This document shows, piece after piece, positions 1 to 9,554 of a DNA stretch of 64,000 nt; positions within the stretch are counted from its first letter, which is position 1; each line of letters begins with the position of its first letter. Below the pieces are notes generated by a model. That model had not been told where the DNA came from and ran no database searches. It saw only the letters and a program-made list of their open reading frames with translations. The stretch is taken from the NCBI RefSeq assembly GCF_014874065.1, contig NZ_JADBEE010000001.1, forward strand, positions 1,116,001 through 1,180,000. Direction: 5' to 3'. This DNA is from Nesterenkonia halotolerans. GTDB taxonomy: Bacteria; Actinomycetota; Actinomycetes; Actinomycetales; Micrococcaceae. The position numbers and the translations under genes are program-made.

Positions 1-267
1 CTCCTGGAGGCGGCGATGCGCGAGACCGGTCGCGAGACCAGTCTGAACCTGGGCCAGCAGGTCGTGCTCTACGCCCCGGACCGAAGCATGCAGAGTCCGG
101 TGGTGGAGGCCCGCGGCACGCCGTCCGGCAGTGTCCGCACCCCGCTGGCTCCGGCGCGGGCCTTCCGCAGCATTCGCGAGCAGCTCGCCGCCTCCGCGCA
201 GGCCAACGTGATCGACCGACATCTGCTCGCCGCACTGCGCGATCAGCTTCAGCACCCGCAGGACTGA
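1..267 (+). CDS. C-terminal part of an unrecognised protein (5' end outside window)
   Basis: An open frame runs in from the left edge and stops at TGA 265-267; at least 88 residues are visible. The first in-window ATG (16) is probably internal. The visible part has no membrane segment and no motif I can assign; its end is alpha-helical in character (Arg/Leu/Ala-rich, ending DQLQHPQD). It is followed by a short tandem repeat and then trmL on the same strand. Function unknown; a database search with the full upstream gene would decide. Confidence 0.55.
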   Translation, partial: LLEAAMRETGRETSLNLGQQVVLYAPDRSMQSPVVEARGTPSGSVRTPLAPARAFRSIREQLAASAQANVIDRHLLAALRDQLQHPQD

Positions 268-335
268 AGGGCAGTCCCGTCAGGCAGGACTGAGCAGCGG
301 TCCCGTCACGCAGGACTGAGCAGCGGTCCCGTCAG
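258..335. repeat. Three tandem copies of a 26-bp repeat
   Basis: Units at 258-283, 284-309 and 310-335 share the core CAGGACTGAGCAGCGGTCCC; units 2 and 3 differ only at the last base and unit 1 is slightly diverged. The first unit contains the stop codon of the upstream gene, so the array probably grew by slippage from the 3' end of that gene. Each unit can form a small GGAC/GTCC hairpin, so a weak termination role is possible. Confidence 0.8.
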
Positions 336-410
336 AGGCGAGAATGACCCGCCGCCCCGGTCGAGGATTCAACGGCGATCCCACCAGGGGCCAGAAGGAC
401 CGACGGTAGG

Positions 411-893
411 ATGACCGGCGTGAAGACTCCGATTCGTGTGCTGGTGGACCAGCCTGAGATCCCCGGCAACACAGGCAACCTGATCCGGCTGGCGGCGGTC
501 ACCGGGGTGGAGCTGCACCTCGCGGAGCCGCTGGGCTTCGACTTCGCCGACGCGAAGCTGCGCCGGGCGGGACTGGATTACCACGACCTTGCGGTGATGA
601 CGGTGCATCCGAGCCTGGAGGACGCCTACGCCGCGCTCTCCCCCGAGCGCATCTTCGCCTTCACCGGGGACGGCTCGGTCTCGCACACCTCCATCAGCTA
701 CCGGGCGGGCGATGTGCTGCTCTTCGGACGGGAGTCGACCGGGCTGGATGACACGGTGAAGGCAGATCCACGCATCACCGAACGAGTGCGGATCCCCATG
801 CTGGCCTCCCGACGATCGCTGAATCTGGCGAATTCGGTGTCCATCGCCGTCTATGAGGCCTGGCGCCAAGACGGTTTCACCGGCTCCGTCTGA
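411..893 (+). CDS. trmL: tRNA (cytidine(34)-2'-O)-methyltransferase, TrmL/SpoU family
   Basis: A 160-aa SPOUT (knotted) methyltransferase expected to methylate the ribose 2'-OH of the wobble base of tRNA-Leu isoacceptors using S-adenosylmethionine. The SpoU signatures are all present: PGNTGN (18-23), LFGRESTGL (104-112), and the knot region RIPM...RSLNLANSVSIAVYEA (127-150). Its length is normal for the stand-alone TrmL type, with no extra RNA-binding domain. The ATG at 411 has poor spacing from a ribosome site; GTG 420 (codon 4) lies 8 nt after TAGGA and may be the real start. It is transcribed alone. Confidence 0.92.
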   Translation: MTGVKTPIRVLVDQPEIPGNTGNLIRLAAVTGVELHLAEPLGFDFADAKLRRAGLDYHDLAVMTVHPSLEDAYAALSPERIFAFTGDGSVSHTSISYRAGDVLLFGRESTGLDDTVKADPRITERVRIPMLASRRSLNLANSVSIAVYEAWRQDGFTGSV

Positions 894-951
894 TCCCTGT
901 CAGGGTGTTGGTGGCGCTGGGACCAGCTGAGCATCGCTAAACTCAGCAATC

Positions 952-2628
952 ATGGACACCGCCTCTGACCGCCCCGCATCGGACCGCCCCGAGGACCGTC
1001 CTGAGGACCGTCCTGACGGTGCCGCGACACCCTCGGATCACACCGAGGATGAGCACGCCGAATACGTCGAATCCGAGGAGGAGACGTTCCCGGAGGACAT
1101 GCCCGAGGAGGATGCGCCGGAGCAGCTGAGCGACCCCACGCTCAGTGAGCTGCTCGCGGGCTCGGCGCGCGGCGACCAGCCCTCCTTCGCCACCTTCTAT
1201 GAGGCGACCTCCGACGTCGTCTATGGTCTTGCGCTGCTCATGCACGCCGACGCCGAGGGAGCCCAGGACTCGACCCTGGCCGTCTACCACCAGTTATGGG
1301 ATCAGGCGGAGGAGCGCGCCCAGGATCTGCGGCTGCAGTCCCAGGCCTCGGAGCTGCTCACCGATGAGCACGCCGCCGACGAGGTGGATCCGGAGAACGC
1401 CTACCGGCCCACGGAGTATGAGCTCGTGCTGGAGTGGCTCATTCCGCTGGCGCACCAGATCATGGTGGAGCGCTTCCGCGAGGGTGTGGCCACCCCGATC
1501 ACGCTCTCCGCAGTGCCCCCCGAACAGGGTGGAGGGGTGGCGGGCCTGCCCGAGGAGATCATCGAGGACATCGACTCGCTCTCGGACTCACAGACCCAGG
1601 CCCTTGCGCTGAGCTACCTGGCCGGCGGAACCCACCAGCAGGTGGCCGAGGCCGTCGGTGCCGCCGTCCCCGCCGTGAAGTCGCGGCTGCGTGACGGCAT
1701 GACCCGCATGCACGCCCAGCGCACCACGCGGGAATCGGAGCTCGATCCGATCCTGCGCGCGGCGGTGACCAAGCGAGACGTGGAACGCTCTGGGGCGGTG
1801 AACCGCAACTTCACCGAGGACATCGGCTCCGACGTCGAGCACGGCCTGCTCGTGGAGCTCGCCGAGATCCACGCGCTGGACGCGATCGACACCCGCGAAC
1901 GCGCGCTGCTCGACGAGGCGGCGCTGACCGCGGACGAGGCGACCTCACGCGCCTGGGACACCCGCGTGCTGGCCGCTCGACGCACGCTTGCCGAGATCTT
2001 CACCGCCCATCCGGTGGTCCCGCCCAGCCACCTGCTCGATGAGGTGCTGCACAACCTCTCCGACCAGGAGGTCGGGATGGGAATGGTCGAATCGATCTCC
2101 AGCCATACCGAAGAGGCGCCGAAGCGGGAGCCGCTGATGAAGCGGTGGATGATTTTGACGGGCCTCGCCGTCGTGGTGCTGGCCGCGGTGCTGCTGATCT
2201 GGGGGTTCACCGCAGGTCAGGACATCGAGGCCACTGCGGATGGGGATCCGGAGGCCCGCGTCACCGAGGGCATCGAACTCTCCCAGGGCGGCACCGCCCG
2301 GGCGGTGATGTCCTCCGCCGAGGATGTCGGCTACGTGGACTTCTCCGAGGTCGGCGAACTCGAGGGTGATGACACCTACCAGCTGTGGCTGATGCCGCAT
2401 GAGACCGGGCAGCCCAGCTCGCTGGGCAACTTCACCGCCGAGGAGCTGGAGGAGGAGGTCGTCACCGTGGACGGCATATCCTCCCACCGTGCGCTGCAGA
2501 TCACCGTGGAGGACATCCGCGGGGTCGAGAGGCCCATGGGCGAGACCGTCGCCGAGGTCCAGCTGCGCGAAAGGATCACCGACGGCCCCCAGTACGGCGG
2601 GTCACCGGAGGACGAGGAGCAGAACTGA
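952..2628 (+). CDS. Sigma-70-like / RskA-type anti-sigma fusion membrane protein
   Basis: One uninterrupted 558-aa frame. Residues 1-60 are acidic and include a DRPE repeat. Residues 65-120 resemble sigma region 2 (RGDQPSFATFYEATSDVVYGLA). Residues 205-255 resemble region 4 with a helix-turn-helix (SDSQTQALALSYLAGGTHQQVAEAVG..AVKSRL). Residues 300-370 look like the cytoplasmic anti-sigma domain, 399-421 are a membrane helix (RWMILTGLAVVVLAAVLLIW), and the remainder matches the extracytoplasmic RskA domain (YQLWLMPHETGQPSSLGNF). In related actinobacteria these parts are normally two adjacent genes (sigK/rskA). Here they form one chain, so release of the sigma part would need proteolysis, if it is still active. 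The region-2 promoter-binding residues look degenerate, so it may instead be a membrane-tethered regulator. Confidence 0.75.
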   Translation: MDTASDRPASDRPEDRPEDRPDGAATPSDHTEDEHAEYVESEEETFPEDMPEEDAPEQLSDPTLSELLAGSARGDQPSFATFYEATSDVVYGLALLMHADAEGAQDSTLAVYHQLWDQAEERAQDLRLQSQASELLTDEHAADEVDPENAYRPTEYELVLEWLIPLAHQIMVERFREGVATPITLSAVPPEQGGGVAGLPEEIIEDIDSLSDSQTQALALSYLAGGTHQQVAEAVGAAVPAVKSRLRDGMTRMHAQRTTRESELDPILRAAVTKRDVERSGAVNRNFTEDIGSDVEHGLLVELAEIHALDAIDTRERALLDEAALTADEATSRAWDTRVLAARRTLAEIFTAHPVVPPSHLLDEVLHNLSDQEVGMGMVESISSHTEEAPKREPLMKRWMILTGLAVVVLAAVLLIWGFTAGQDIEATADGDPEARVTEGIELSQGGTARAVMSSAEDVGYVDFSEVGELEGDDTYQLWLMPHETGQPSSLGNFTAEELEEEVVTVDGISSHRALQITVEDIRGVERPMGETVAEVQLRERITDGPQYGGSPEDEEQN

Positions 2629-2671
2629 GCAGCAGCGGCTGATCAGCCACAACCCTAGGGCGGGAGACTTC

Positions 2672-3145
2672 ATGGACACCGATTTCACCACCTGCGACCT
2701 CTACGACGCCGATGAGTCGCTGCAGTCGCTGTCGCTGCAGCTGCTCAACCTCGGCGGGAAGCCACGCTTCACCGGCCGGGTGCGCACGATCAGCTGCTTC
2801 CGCGACAACGGCCTGGTCAAGGAGGTGCTGAACTCCCCCGGCGACGGTTCGGTGCTGGTGGTCGACGGCGCCGGGTCGGTCGACTCCGCGCTGATGGGAG
2901 ACCTGATGGCCGCCTCCGCGATCGAGAACGGCTGGTCCGGGGTCGTCATCCACGGCGCCATCCGCGACCGGGTGGACCTCGCGCGAATGGACCTCGGCGT
3001 GCGCGCCCTGGGGTCCAATCCGCGCAAGTCCGTCAAGGACGGCCTGGGGCAGATCGACGTGCCGCTGCAGTTCGGCGGCGTCACCTTCGTCCCGGGAGCC
3101 ACGCTGTGGTCCGACGAGGACGGAGTGCTGGTCACCCCCGCCTGA
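2672..3145 (+). CDS. rraA: RraA-family protein (RNase E inhibitor / HMG-oxaloacetate aldolase fold)
   Basis: 157 aa, the usual length for RraA. The family signature is clear: FRDNGLVKEVL, the GDGSVLVVDGAGS strand-loop, GDLMAASAIENGWSGVVIHGAIRD (the GxxxA...RD metal/substrate site) and a C-terminal GATLWSDEDGVLV. In E. coli RraA binds and inhibits RNase E; many actinobacterial members are instead divalent-metal-dependent 4-hydroxy-4-methyl-2-oxoglutarate aldolases, and sequence alone does not separate the two. ATG 2672 follows GGGAG with good spacing; the longer upstream frame is out-of-frame readthrough of the preceding gene. Confidence 0.9.
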   Translation: MDTDFTTCDLYDADESLQSLSLQLLNLGGKPRFTGRVRTISCFRDNGLVKEVLNSPGDGSVLVVDGAGSVDSALMGDLMAASAIENGWSGVVIHGAIRDRVDLARMDLGVRALGSNPRKSVKDGLGQIDVPLQFGGVTFVPGATLWSDEDGVLVTPA

Positions 3146-3205
3146 GACGGGCCCGGGCGAGACCCGCCTCGGCCGAGACACCGGTGCATCCACCGGGTTG
3201 GCGGA

Positions 3206-3976
3206 TCAGAATCCGCTGATCGTGTCCGGAGCGTTGACGGTGACCCAGTGGAACTCCTCGGCGAATCCGTCTCCGGCATGGATCTCGCGCATCTGATCCA
3301 GCACGAAGCCCTCCATGCGTTCGGCGTCCGGGTGCTGGCTGAAGTGCTGGCGCAGGGCCGCCATCTTCACGGCTTCCTGACCCGTGACGTCCAGGCGCAG
3401 GTTCACCTGGTGCTGCGGCGCCGTGGTGAGCAGCAGGTGCCCGATCTTGAACGCCTCCAGACCCGCGGCCTGCAGCTCCGGGTAGGCGAAGGGATTCTCC
3501 ACATACGGGTATGCCGCGCGGACCACGGCCTCCCCGCAGGCCATATGGTCCGGGTGAGACTTCTGCAGCCTGTCCCAGGCCCGCTCGGGATGCGGCGAGA
3601 TGACCACCTCGGGTCTGACCTGGCGCATCACCCGCACGATCTTGCCGACGAGCTCATCGGTGGGTCTCACGAATCCGTCGCGCTCATCAAGCACGATCAC
3701 GTCGTGGACTCCGAGCAGCGCCGAGGCTTCGCACTGCTCGACCTCGCGCAGCCGAGCCATCTCTGCGGAGTCGCGTCCCAGCTCGAAGCCACCGGCGTCA
3801 CCTGAGGTGAGCAGACACACCGTGACCTCGACGCCGGAGGCGGTCAGCCCGGCGATCGTGCCGGCCGCCCCGAAATCGATGTCATCGGGGTGGGCTCCGA
3901 AGGCCAGGACCCGAGTGATCCCATGCTGCTGGACGAGCTGATCCGGAGTCATCAGCGCCGACTCAGATGGTGCCAA
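3206..3976 (-). CDS. PIG-L/LmbE-family deacetylase
   Basis: 256 aa with the zinc-binding AHPDD motif (about 32-36) and the second-ligand region KSHPDH (about 138-143), both diagnostic of the PIG-L family (MshB/Mca/LmbE-like N-acyl deacetylases acting on N-acetylglucosamine-type substrates or mycothiol conjugates). The substrate cannot be read from the sequence. The start is TTG at 3976, preceded by GAGG with 6-nt spacing and overlapping the end of the htrA-like gene by 14 bp; ATG 3952 is an alternative. The overlap implies co-transcription and possibly coupled translation with the protease gene. Confidence 0.88.
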   Translation of the reverse strand: MAPSESALMTPDQLVQQHGITRVLAFGAHPDDIDFGAAGTIAGLTASGVEVTVCLLTSGDAGGFELGRDSAEMARLREVEQCEASALLGVHDVIVLDERDGFVRPTDELVGKIVRVMRQVRPEVVISPHPERAWDRLQKSHPDHMACGEAVVRAAYPYVENPFAYPELQAAGLEAFKIGHLLLTTAPQHQVNLRLDVTGQEAVKMAALRQHFSQHPDAERMEGFVLDQMREIHAGDGFAEEFHWVTVNAPDTISGF

Positions 3977-5720
3977 GGGTCACCTCGACCTCGTCCTGCT
4001 GTCCGTCGCGCTGGTAGGTCACGGTGACGGACTCATCGGCGGCATATTCGCGGATGGTGGCGGTCAGCGCGATGGAATCCTCGATCCGACGATCATTGAC
4101 CGCGGTGATGATGTCTCCCGCCTGGAGGCCGGCCTCCTGCGCCGGTGAGCCCTCCGGGACGTCGTCGATCAGGGCGCCGACGGTGAAGCCGGACATCGTG
4201 GGTGCTCCGGACTCGTCCTGCTCGGCACCGGACTGGGAGCCTGCCGCCGCGACAGTGACTCCGAGGAGACCATGGGAGACCTCGCCGTTGGCGATGATCT
4301 CCTCGGCGACCCGCTGCGCGTAGTCGATGGGGACGGCGAAGCCCACGCCGATCGAGCCCGCGTCGGTCTCGGCGGCACCGCCGGAGGAGGCAATGGCCAC
4401 GTTGACACCGATCACGCGACCCTGATCGTCGACCAGGGCACCGCCGGAGTTTCCGCGGTTGATCGCGGCGTCGGTCTGGATGACGTTGAGGTGGATCGAG
4501 CCCTGGGTGGGAGAGCCCTCCATGTCAGGGAAGTAGAACTCGAAGCCTTCACCCTCCGGGGTCTCCTCCGGAGCGTCGGGGGCGTCTGCGGCGTCGTCTT
4601 CCACAGCGGAGGATGCCACGGAGATCGTGCGATTCAGCGTGGAGACGATGCCATCGGTGACGGTCCCCGCGAGACCCAGCGGGGAGCCGATGGCGATGGT
4701 CTGATTGCCCACATTGAGGTCTGCGGAGGAGCCGAGCTCGGCGGGCTGGATGCCCTCGACGTCTTCGAGCTGGACCACTGCGAGGTCGCTGAGCGGGTCG
4801 GTGCCGACGACCTCCGCATTGGTGACCGAACCATCATTCATCCGCACCTGGATCTCGGGATCGGCTGCGGCGCCGCCGAGGGTCACCACGTGGGTGTTCG
4901 TCAGGACATGGCCCTGATCATCAAGGATGATTCCGGAGCCGGACCCGCCCTGTCCGCCCTCGCTGACGGCCAGTGTCACCACCGAGGGCGATGCCTTGGC
5001 GGCGGCCGCGGTCACGACGGTGGCAGTCTCGGGATTGTTGATCTCCACGCCGCCGGAGGAGGACGTGGTCACACCATCGTCATCGAGCAGGGCAGCGGTG
5101 CCGGCTCCGACTCCACCGCCCAGCAGACCCGCGAGGACGACGGCGAGCGCCACTCCCCCCACACCTACGGTGCGCTTGGGGCGTGGAGGCCGCTGTCCGG
5201 GAGGAGTCTGCGCGGCGCCTGGGGCCTGACCGTAGGCGTAGGGGCTGAATCCGGCCTGCTGGCCGTGGGCATTCTGCCCATAGGCCTGCTGGCCATACTG
5301 TTCATTGCCGTGTGCATCCTGCCCATAGGGCTGCTGGCCATAAGGCTGCTGCCCGTACTGGTTCTGGCCGTAGGGCTGCTGACCATACTGTTCCTGACCG
5401 TAGGACTGCTGGCCATAGAACGGCTGACCCTGCTGGCCGGGCTCACCCTGGTGAGCGGGCTGGCCGTGCTGGGTCGGCTCTCCCTGCGGCGGCGTGGACG
5501 CGGCGGCGGGCCATCCCGCGGAGTACGTCTCCTGCGGGGCTTCCTGAACGGGATTCTGCGGGGCGCCCTGCGCGGAATCGTGTGGAGTGTCCTGGGGCGC
5601 GTCCTGCGCAGGGTCCTGCGGAGCGTCGTGTGCGGAGGAGACCGGGTCGATCCGCTGCGTGGCATCCTCAGCGGGATGGACCGGATCGCGATCTCCGGTG
5701 TTGTTCGGATCTGAGCTCAT
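3963..5720 (-). CDS. HtrA/DegP-like membrane-anchored serine protease with PDZ domain
   Basis: About 585 aa. A long cytoplasmic N-terminus contains repeated YGQ(Q/N/E) units (about residues 110-165) and is Pro/Gln-rich. A single membrane helix follows ([20 protein letters not shown]). The extracytoplasmic trypsin-like domain shows the triad His in VLTNTHVV, Asp in SDLAVV and Ser in [10 protein letters not shown]. An acidic insert of about 40 residues lies between the Asp and Ser blocks. The C-terminus is a PDZ domain ([21 protein letters not shown]). The role is envelope protein quality control. ATG 5720 was chosen because AGGTAGG lies about 10 nt upstream; the frame extends 21 codons further without a better site. 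Confidence 0.93.
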   Translation of the reverse strand: MSSDPNNTGDRDPVHPAEDATQRIDPVSSAHDAPQDPAQDAPQDTPHDSAQGAPQNPVQEAPQETYSAGWPAAASTPPQGEPTQHGQPAHQGEPGQQGQPFYGQQSYGQEQYGQQPYGQNQYGQQPYGQQPYGQDAHGNEQYGQQAYGQNAHGQQAGFSPYAYGQAPGAAQTPPGQRPPRPKRTVGVGGVALAVVLAGLLGGGVGAGTAALLDDDGVTTSSSGGVEINNPETATVVTAAAAKASPSVVTLAVSEGGQGGSGSGIILDDQGHVLTNTHVVTLGGAAADPEIQVRMNDGSVTNAEVVGTDPLSDLAVVQLEDVEGIQPAELGSSADLNVGNQTIAIGSPLGLAGTVTDGIVSTLNRTISVASSAVEDDAADAPDAPEETPEGEGFEFYFPDMEGSPTQGSIHLNVIQTDAAINRGNSGGALVDDQGRVIGVNVAIASSGGAAETDAGSIGVGFAVPIDYAQRVAEEIIANGEVSHGLLGVTVAAAGSQSGAEQDESGAPTMSGFTVGALIDDVPEGSPAQEAGLQAGDIITAVNDRRIEDSIALTATIREYAADESVTVTYQRDGQQDEVEVTLGTI

Positions 5721-5960
5721 GGTGAAACCTACCTTTGCGGTCTTGCGAAGCAATAGAGCGTGAGTGTGATGCGAGCACTCCACGATTGGCCTGCCTGCTA
5801 TTGTCTGCGCTCATCCTGTACCGATGACGATAGCCTCCTGGACGTCTGCTGGACGATTCCAGTGGACGCGGAGTCCGCCGCCGCGCTCGGCACAGGTCAG
5901 CCTCACAGGCCCTCGCTCCACAGCTTCACAGGTCCTCGATGGACGGTGTCAGGGGGCACT

Positions 5961-5977
5961 TATACACTCGGTCCATG
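5961..5977 (+). promoter_or_regulatory. Possible -10 element giving a leaderless transcript
   Basis: TATACA at 5961-5966 lies 8 bp before the ATG at 5975, and no Shine-Dalgarno sequence precedes that ATG. The spacing fits a leaderless mRNA, which is common in actinobacteria. No convincing -35 was seen. This supports ATG 5975 as start of the following gene. Confidence 0.35.
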
Positions 5978-7489
5978 GTGCCCGACGCAGTCCTCAATCC
6001 ACCCATCACCCTCGGGGCGATCTTCATCGGTCCCCTGCTGATCGGCGCAGTGATCCTCGGCCTGATCGGACTCGGGGCAGTATGGCTCTCCGGCGGCAAG
6101 AAGCAGACCCGCCGGCTCCAGGGCGCCGGGGGCGGGCAGGAGATCGGCGGCCGCCGAGAATCAGCCCGCCAGCTCACCGCCGAGCAGCGGCGGCTGCAGC
6201 AGATGAGCCTCGAGGAGCTGCGGCGCGAGGCGGGGTCGCTGCTGATCGCCGCAGACAATGCGGTGAACTCCTCGGAGCAGGAGATCCTCTTCGCCAGCGC
6301 CGCCTACGGAGATGACCAGGTGGCACCCTTCCAGCGCGACGTCGAAGAGGCCCGCGAACACCTCCAGGAGTCCTTCCGGATGCAGCATCAGGTGGATCGT
6401 GATCCGCCGGAGTCCGAGGACGAGGCCCGTGATCTGCTGCGCAAGGTCATCGCCAACTGCCAGCGTGTCAGCGAGACGCTGGAATCCCACCGGCAGGACT
6501 TCGAATCGCTGCGAAGCCTCGAGCTTGACCCACGGCCGGCACTGAGTCAGCTGCGGACACGCATCGAGGAGCTTGACCAGCGCCGCACACAGGCACAGAA
6601 GCGCCTCTCGGACCTGCAGTCCAAGTACGACGACGAGGCACTCACCTCCTTCACCGAGGGTCTCGACCGCTCTGCACACAGTCTGCAGGCAGCCGCGACC
6701 GCGGCCGACGCCGCAGAGTCAGCCCTCGAGTCCGCCGAGCCCTCAGAGGCGGTGGTCGCCATCCACACCGGCGAGGAGTCCGCCGGGGAGGCAGGAAAGC
6801 TGATCGAATCCCTGGAGGAGACTCAGCTGAGGCTGCGCAGCGCAGAACAGAACCTCAGCGTCGGCCTGGATCAGACCGAGCAGGACATCGCCCAGGCGCG
6901 CGCCACCATGGAGGCGGGCCAGTCTCATGATCTGGCTGGACCCATCGCCGCCGCCCAGGCCGCGGTCACCCAGGTCCGCCGGGACCTGGACTCCGGGGAG
7001 AAGATCAACCCGCTGGAGCTGCTGAACTCCCTGGAGGTGGCGCACCGGGAGCTGGACGAGCCGCTCAACGCGGTCCGCGACCAGCAGGCCCGGGACCGAC
7101 GCGCCCGGGAGGTGCTGCAGACCGAGATCCTCACCGCCCGGCACCAGGTGCAGTCCTCGCGCGACTACCTGGGGGCCCGACGCGGCGGGTCGACCTCCCG
7201 GACCCGCATGGCCGAGGCGGAGCGCAGCCTCGCCGAAGCCGAGTCCCTGGGTGACGGCCAACCCGCCAAGGCCCTGGAGCTCGCGACCCAGGCCAAGACC
7301 CTTGCAGTGCAGGCGGCACAGATCGCCCGGCAGGAATCAGCCGAGGACGCGCTGATGAACGGGGGCGGGGGCGGCTACGGAGGTGGTTTCGGCGGCTTCG
7401 GCATGCCCGGCGGCTACGGACACATGGGCCGCGGAGGTTTCGGCCGCGGCTCGATGGGCGGATTCGGGCGCCGTCGTCGGATGTTCTGA
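5975..7489 (+). CDS. Coiled-coil membrane protein with Gly-rich tail (TPM-protein C-terminal type, no TPM domain)
   Basis: 504 aa. Residues 8-40 form one long membrane segment (GAIFIGPLLIGAVILGLIGLGAVWL) followed by basic residues, then about 400 residues of Ala/Glu/Gln-rich coiled coil, ending in a Gly/Phe/Arg tail (about 45 residues, ending GRRRRMF). Actinobacterial TPM (YgcG/TLP18.3) proteins have this membrane helix, coiled coil and Gly-rich tail after an extracellular TPM domain, and usually lie next to pspA, as here. The TPM domain itself is missing: no open frame in 5720-5975 encodes it. The likely role is with PspA in membrane maintenance. Confidence 0.7.
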   Translation: MVPDAVLNPPITLGAIFIGPLLIGAVILGLIGLGAVWLSGGKKQTRRLQGAGGGQEIGGRRESARQLTAEQRRLQQMSLEELRREAGSLLIAADNAVNSSEQEILFASAAYGDDQVAPFQRDVEEAREHLQESFRMQHQVDRDPPESEDEARDLLRKVIANCQRVSETLESHRQDFESLRSLELDPRPALSQLRTRIEELDQRRTQAQKRLSDLQSKYDDEALTSFTEGLDRSAHSLQAAATAADAAESALESAEPSEAVVAIHTGEESAGEAGKLIESLEETQLRLRSAEQNLSVGLDQTEQDIAQARATMEAGQSHDLAGPIAAAQAAVTQVRRDLDSGEKINPLELLNSLEVAHRELDEPLNAVRDQQARDRRAREVLQTEILTARHQVQSSRDYLGARRGGSTSRTRMAEAERSLAEAESLGDGQPAKALELATQAKTLAVQAAQIARQESAEDALMNGGGGGYGGGFGGFGMPGGYGHMGRGGFGRGSMGGFGRRRRMF

Positions 7490-7659
7490 CCCTGGGCCCG
7501 ACGCTGTCACCCACGCCTTGACCCACCCCGTGCCACCGCCCCGGCCATACTCCCTGCGAGAACTTCTGCGCCAGTGTCATGGCCGTGACCAGGAGCCGTG
7601 ACTAGTATCGACACCGAGAGCAATTCATAGAACCTGACGCCTGAGGAAAGGTGAGCACC

Positions 7660-8490
7660 GTGAGCAAGCAGTCCATTCTAGGTCGCATGTCCCAGCTGGT
7701 ACGCGCGAACGTCAACGCCATGCTGGATCGTTCCGAGGACCCGGAGAAGATGCTCGACCAGATGGTCCGAGACTTCACCAACAACATCTCCGAGGCTGAA
7801 GAGGCGATCGCTCAGACCATCGGCAACCTGCGCATGATGGAGGACGACTACAGCGAGGATCTCGAGAACTCTCGCTCCTGGGGCCAGAAGGCCCTCGCCG
7901 CCTCCCGCAAGGCCGACGAGTTCCGCGACAGCGGCAACACCGACAACGCGCAGAAGTTCGACAATCTGGCCAAGGTCGCGATCCAGCGCCAGATGGAGGC
8001 CGAGTCCTCGGCCAAGTCCGCCGAGCCGACCATCACCTCCCAGCGCGAGATCGTGGACCGGCTCAAGACCGGTCTTGAGCAGATGAAGACCAAGCGCCAG
8101 CAGCTGGTGTCCAAGCGTGATGAGCTCATCGCACGCTCCCGCGCCGCCCACGCGCAGTCCCAGGTCCACGACGCCGTGAAGTCCATCGACGTGATGGACC
8201 CGACCTCGGAGGTCGGACGCTTCGAAGAGAAGATCCGCCGCGAAGAGGCCCGGGTGCGCGGACGCAACGAGCTCGCCGCCTCCTCCCTGGATGCGCAGTT
8301 CGAGTCCCTGGAGGACCTGGGCGAGCAGGCTGAGGTCGATGCCCGCCTGGCAGCGCTGAAGAGCGGCAGCTCCTCCCAGGGTGCCCTGGGCGCCGGCACC
8401 GGCAGCGCCGAGAACACTGGCAGCGCCGAGGCCGGAGTCGACGAGCGGGACTTTGCCCAGCTCGAGACGGAGGACCGCGAGCGCGGCTGA
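7660..8490 (+). CDS. pspA: PspA/IM30 (ESCRT-III-like) membrane-stress protein
   Basis: A predominantly helical protein of about 276 aa with the PspA/Vipp1 signature at its N-terminus (SILGRMSQLVRANVNAMLDRSEDPEKMLDQMVRD) and continuous coiled coil to about residue 240, then an Ala/Gly/Ser-rich acidic tail. Members polymerise on the inner membrane face and stabilise it against stress and loss of proton-motive force. GTG 7660 is preferred over the in-frame GTG 7651 because the GAGGAAAG ribosome site (7643-7650) abuts the latter but is well spaced for the former. It lies 170 bp downstream of the coiled-coil membrane gene, a typical pairing. Confidence 0.93.
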   Translation: MSKQSILGRMSQLVRANVNAMLDRSEDPEKMLDQMVRDFTNNISEAEEAIAQTIGNLRMMEDDYSEDLENSRSWGQKALAASRKADEFRDSGNTDNAQKFDNLAKVAIQRQMEAESSAKSAEPTITSQREIVDRLKTGLEQMKTKRQQLVSKRDELIARSRAAHAQSQVHDAVKSIDVMDPTSEVGRFEEKIRREEARVRGRNELAASSLDAQFESLEDLGEQAEVDARLAALKSGSSSQGALGAGTGSAENTGSAEAGVDERDFAQLETEDRERG

Positions 8491-8535
8491 TACCGAGTAT
8501 GACGCGCCCGCGAAGAGCGGCGCCGAAGTGATGAA

Positions 8536-8572
8536 ACAATGGGGAGTGAACGCGATGTTCACTCCCCATTGT
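8536..8572 (+). terminator. Perfect 16-bp hairpin between pspA and pdxS
   Basis: Arms 8536-8551 (ACAATGGGGAGTGAAC) and 8557-8572 are perfectly complementary around loop GCGAT. No T-run follows, as in many actinobacterial U-less terminators. It most likely ends the pspA transcript. Confidence 0.7.
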
Positions 8573-8642
8573 CGTCGCCGCCGTCGTTCATCACCCCGGC
8601 ACCCCGTCGACACCGCAGCACTCAACACTTCAGGAGATACTC

Positions 8643-9554
8643 GTGACCACTGAGGCCACCACGCCCGCCACCGAGGCCACCGGCGCCACCGCCGTCAACA
8701 CCGGGCTCGCCCAGATGCTCAAGGGCGGCGTGATCATGGACGTGGTCACCCCCGAACAGGCGCGCATCGCCGAAGAGGCCGGCGCCGTCGCCGTCATGGC
8801 TCTGGAGCGTGTGCCCGCCGACATCCGCGCCACCGGCGGTGTGGCCCGGATGTCTGACCCGGACCTGATCAGCGGGATCATCGAGACGGTGTCCATCCCG
8901 GTGATGGCCAAGGCACGCATCGGTCACTTCGTCGAGGCGCAGATCCTGGAGCACCTCAAGGTCGACTACATCGACGAGTCCGAGGTCCTCTCCCCCGCCG
9001 ACTATGTCCACCACATCGACAAGTCCAAGTTCAAGGTGCCCTTCGTCTGCGGCGCCACCAACCTGGGCGAGGCGCTGCGCCGCATCACCGAGGGCGCCTC
9101 GATGATCCGCTCCAAGGGCGAGGCCGGCACCGGAGACGTCTCCGAGGCCATGAAGCACATCCGCACCATCAACGCCGAGATCGCCCGGCTGACCTCCCTG
9201 GCCGAGGACGAGCTCTACCTCGCCGCCAAGGACCTCCAGGCCCCGTACGCCCTGGTGAAGCAGGTCGCCCGCGAAGGACGCCTTCCCGTGGTGCTCTTCG
9301 TCGCCGGTGGCGTGGCCACCCCTGCCGACGCCGCCCTGATGATGCAGATGGGCGCGGACGGCGTGTTCGTCGGCTCCGGCATCTTCAAGGCCGGCAACCC
9401 CGCGGAGCGTGCGGCCGCCATCGTCAAGGCCACCACGTACTTCGATGACCCTGCCGTGGTCACCGAGGCCTCCAAGGGCCTGGGCGAAGCCATGGTGGGC
9501 ATCAACGTGGCCGATCTTCCCGCACCCCACCGCCTCGCCGAGCGCGGCTGGTGA
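8643..9554 (+). CDS. pdxS: Pyridoxal 5'-phosphate synthase, lyase subunit PdxS
   Basis: 303 aa (beta/alpha)8 enzyme that condenses ribose 5-phosphate, glyceraldehyde 3-phosphate and PdxT-supplied ammonia into PLP. The conserved landmarks are present: [41 protein letters not shown], the substrate-linked lysine in [22 protein letters not shown] with the second catalytic lysine region [10 protein letters not shown], and the phosphate-binding [30 protein letters not shown]. The start is GTG 8643 after AGGAG. The N-terminus has a Thr/Ala-rich extension of about 20 residues. The gene overlaps pdxT by 4 bp, giving an obligate operon. Confidence 0.97.
   Translation: MTTEATTPATEATGATAVNTGLAQMLKGGVIMDVVTPEQARIAEEAGAVAVMALERVPADIRATGGVARMSDPDLISGIIETVSIPVMAKARIGHFVEAQILEHLKVDYIDESEVLSPADYVHHIDKSKFKVPFVCGATNLGEALRRITEGASMIRSKGEAGTGDVSEAMKHIRTINAEIARLTSLAEDELYLAAKDLQAPYALVKQVAREGRLPVVLFVAGGVATPADAALMMQMGADGVFVGSGIFKAGNPAERAAAIVKATTYFDDPAVVTEASKGLGEAMVGINVADLPAPHRLAERGW

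Noticed and set aside
4272-5714. Long rightward frame (480 codons) opposite the HtrA-like gene
   Set aside because: It is an antisense shadow: the opposite strand encodes a complete protease with all catalytic motifs, and the translated frame has no family pattern.
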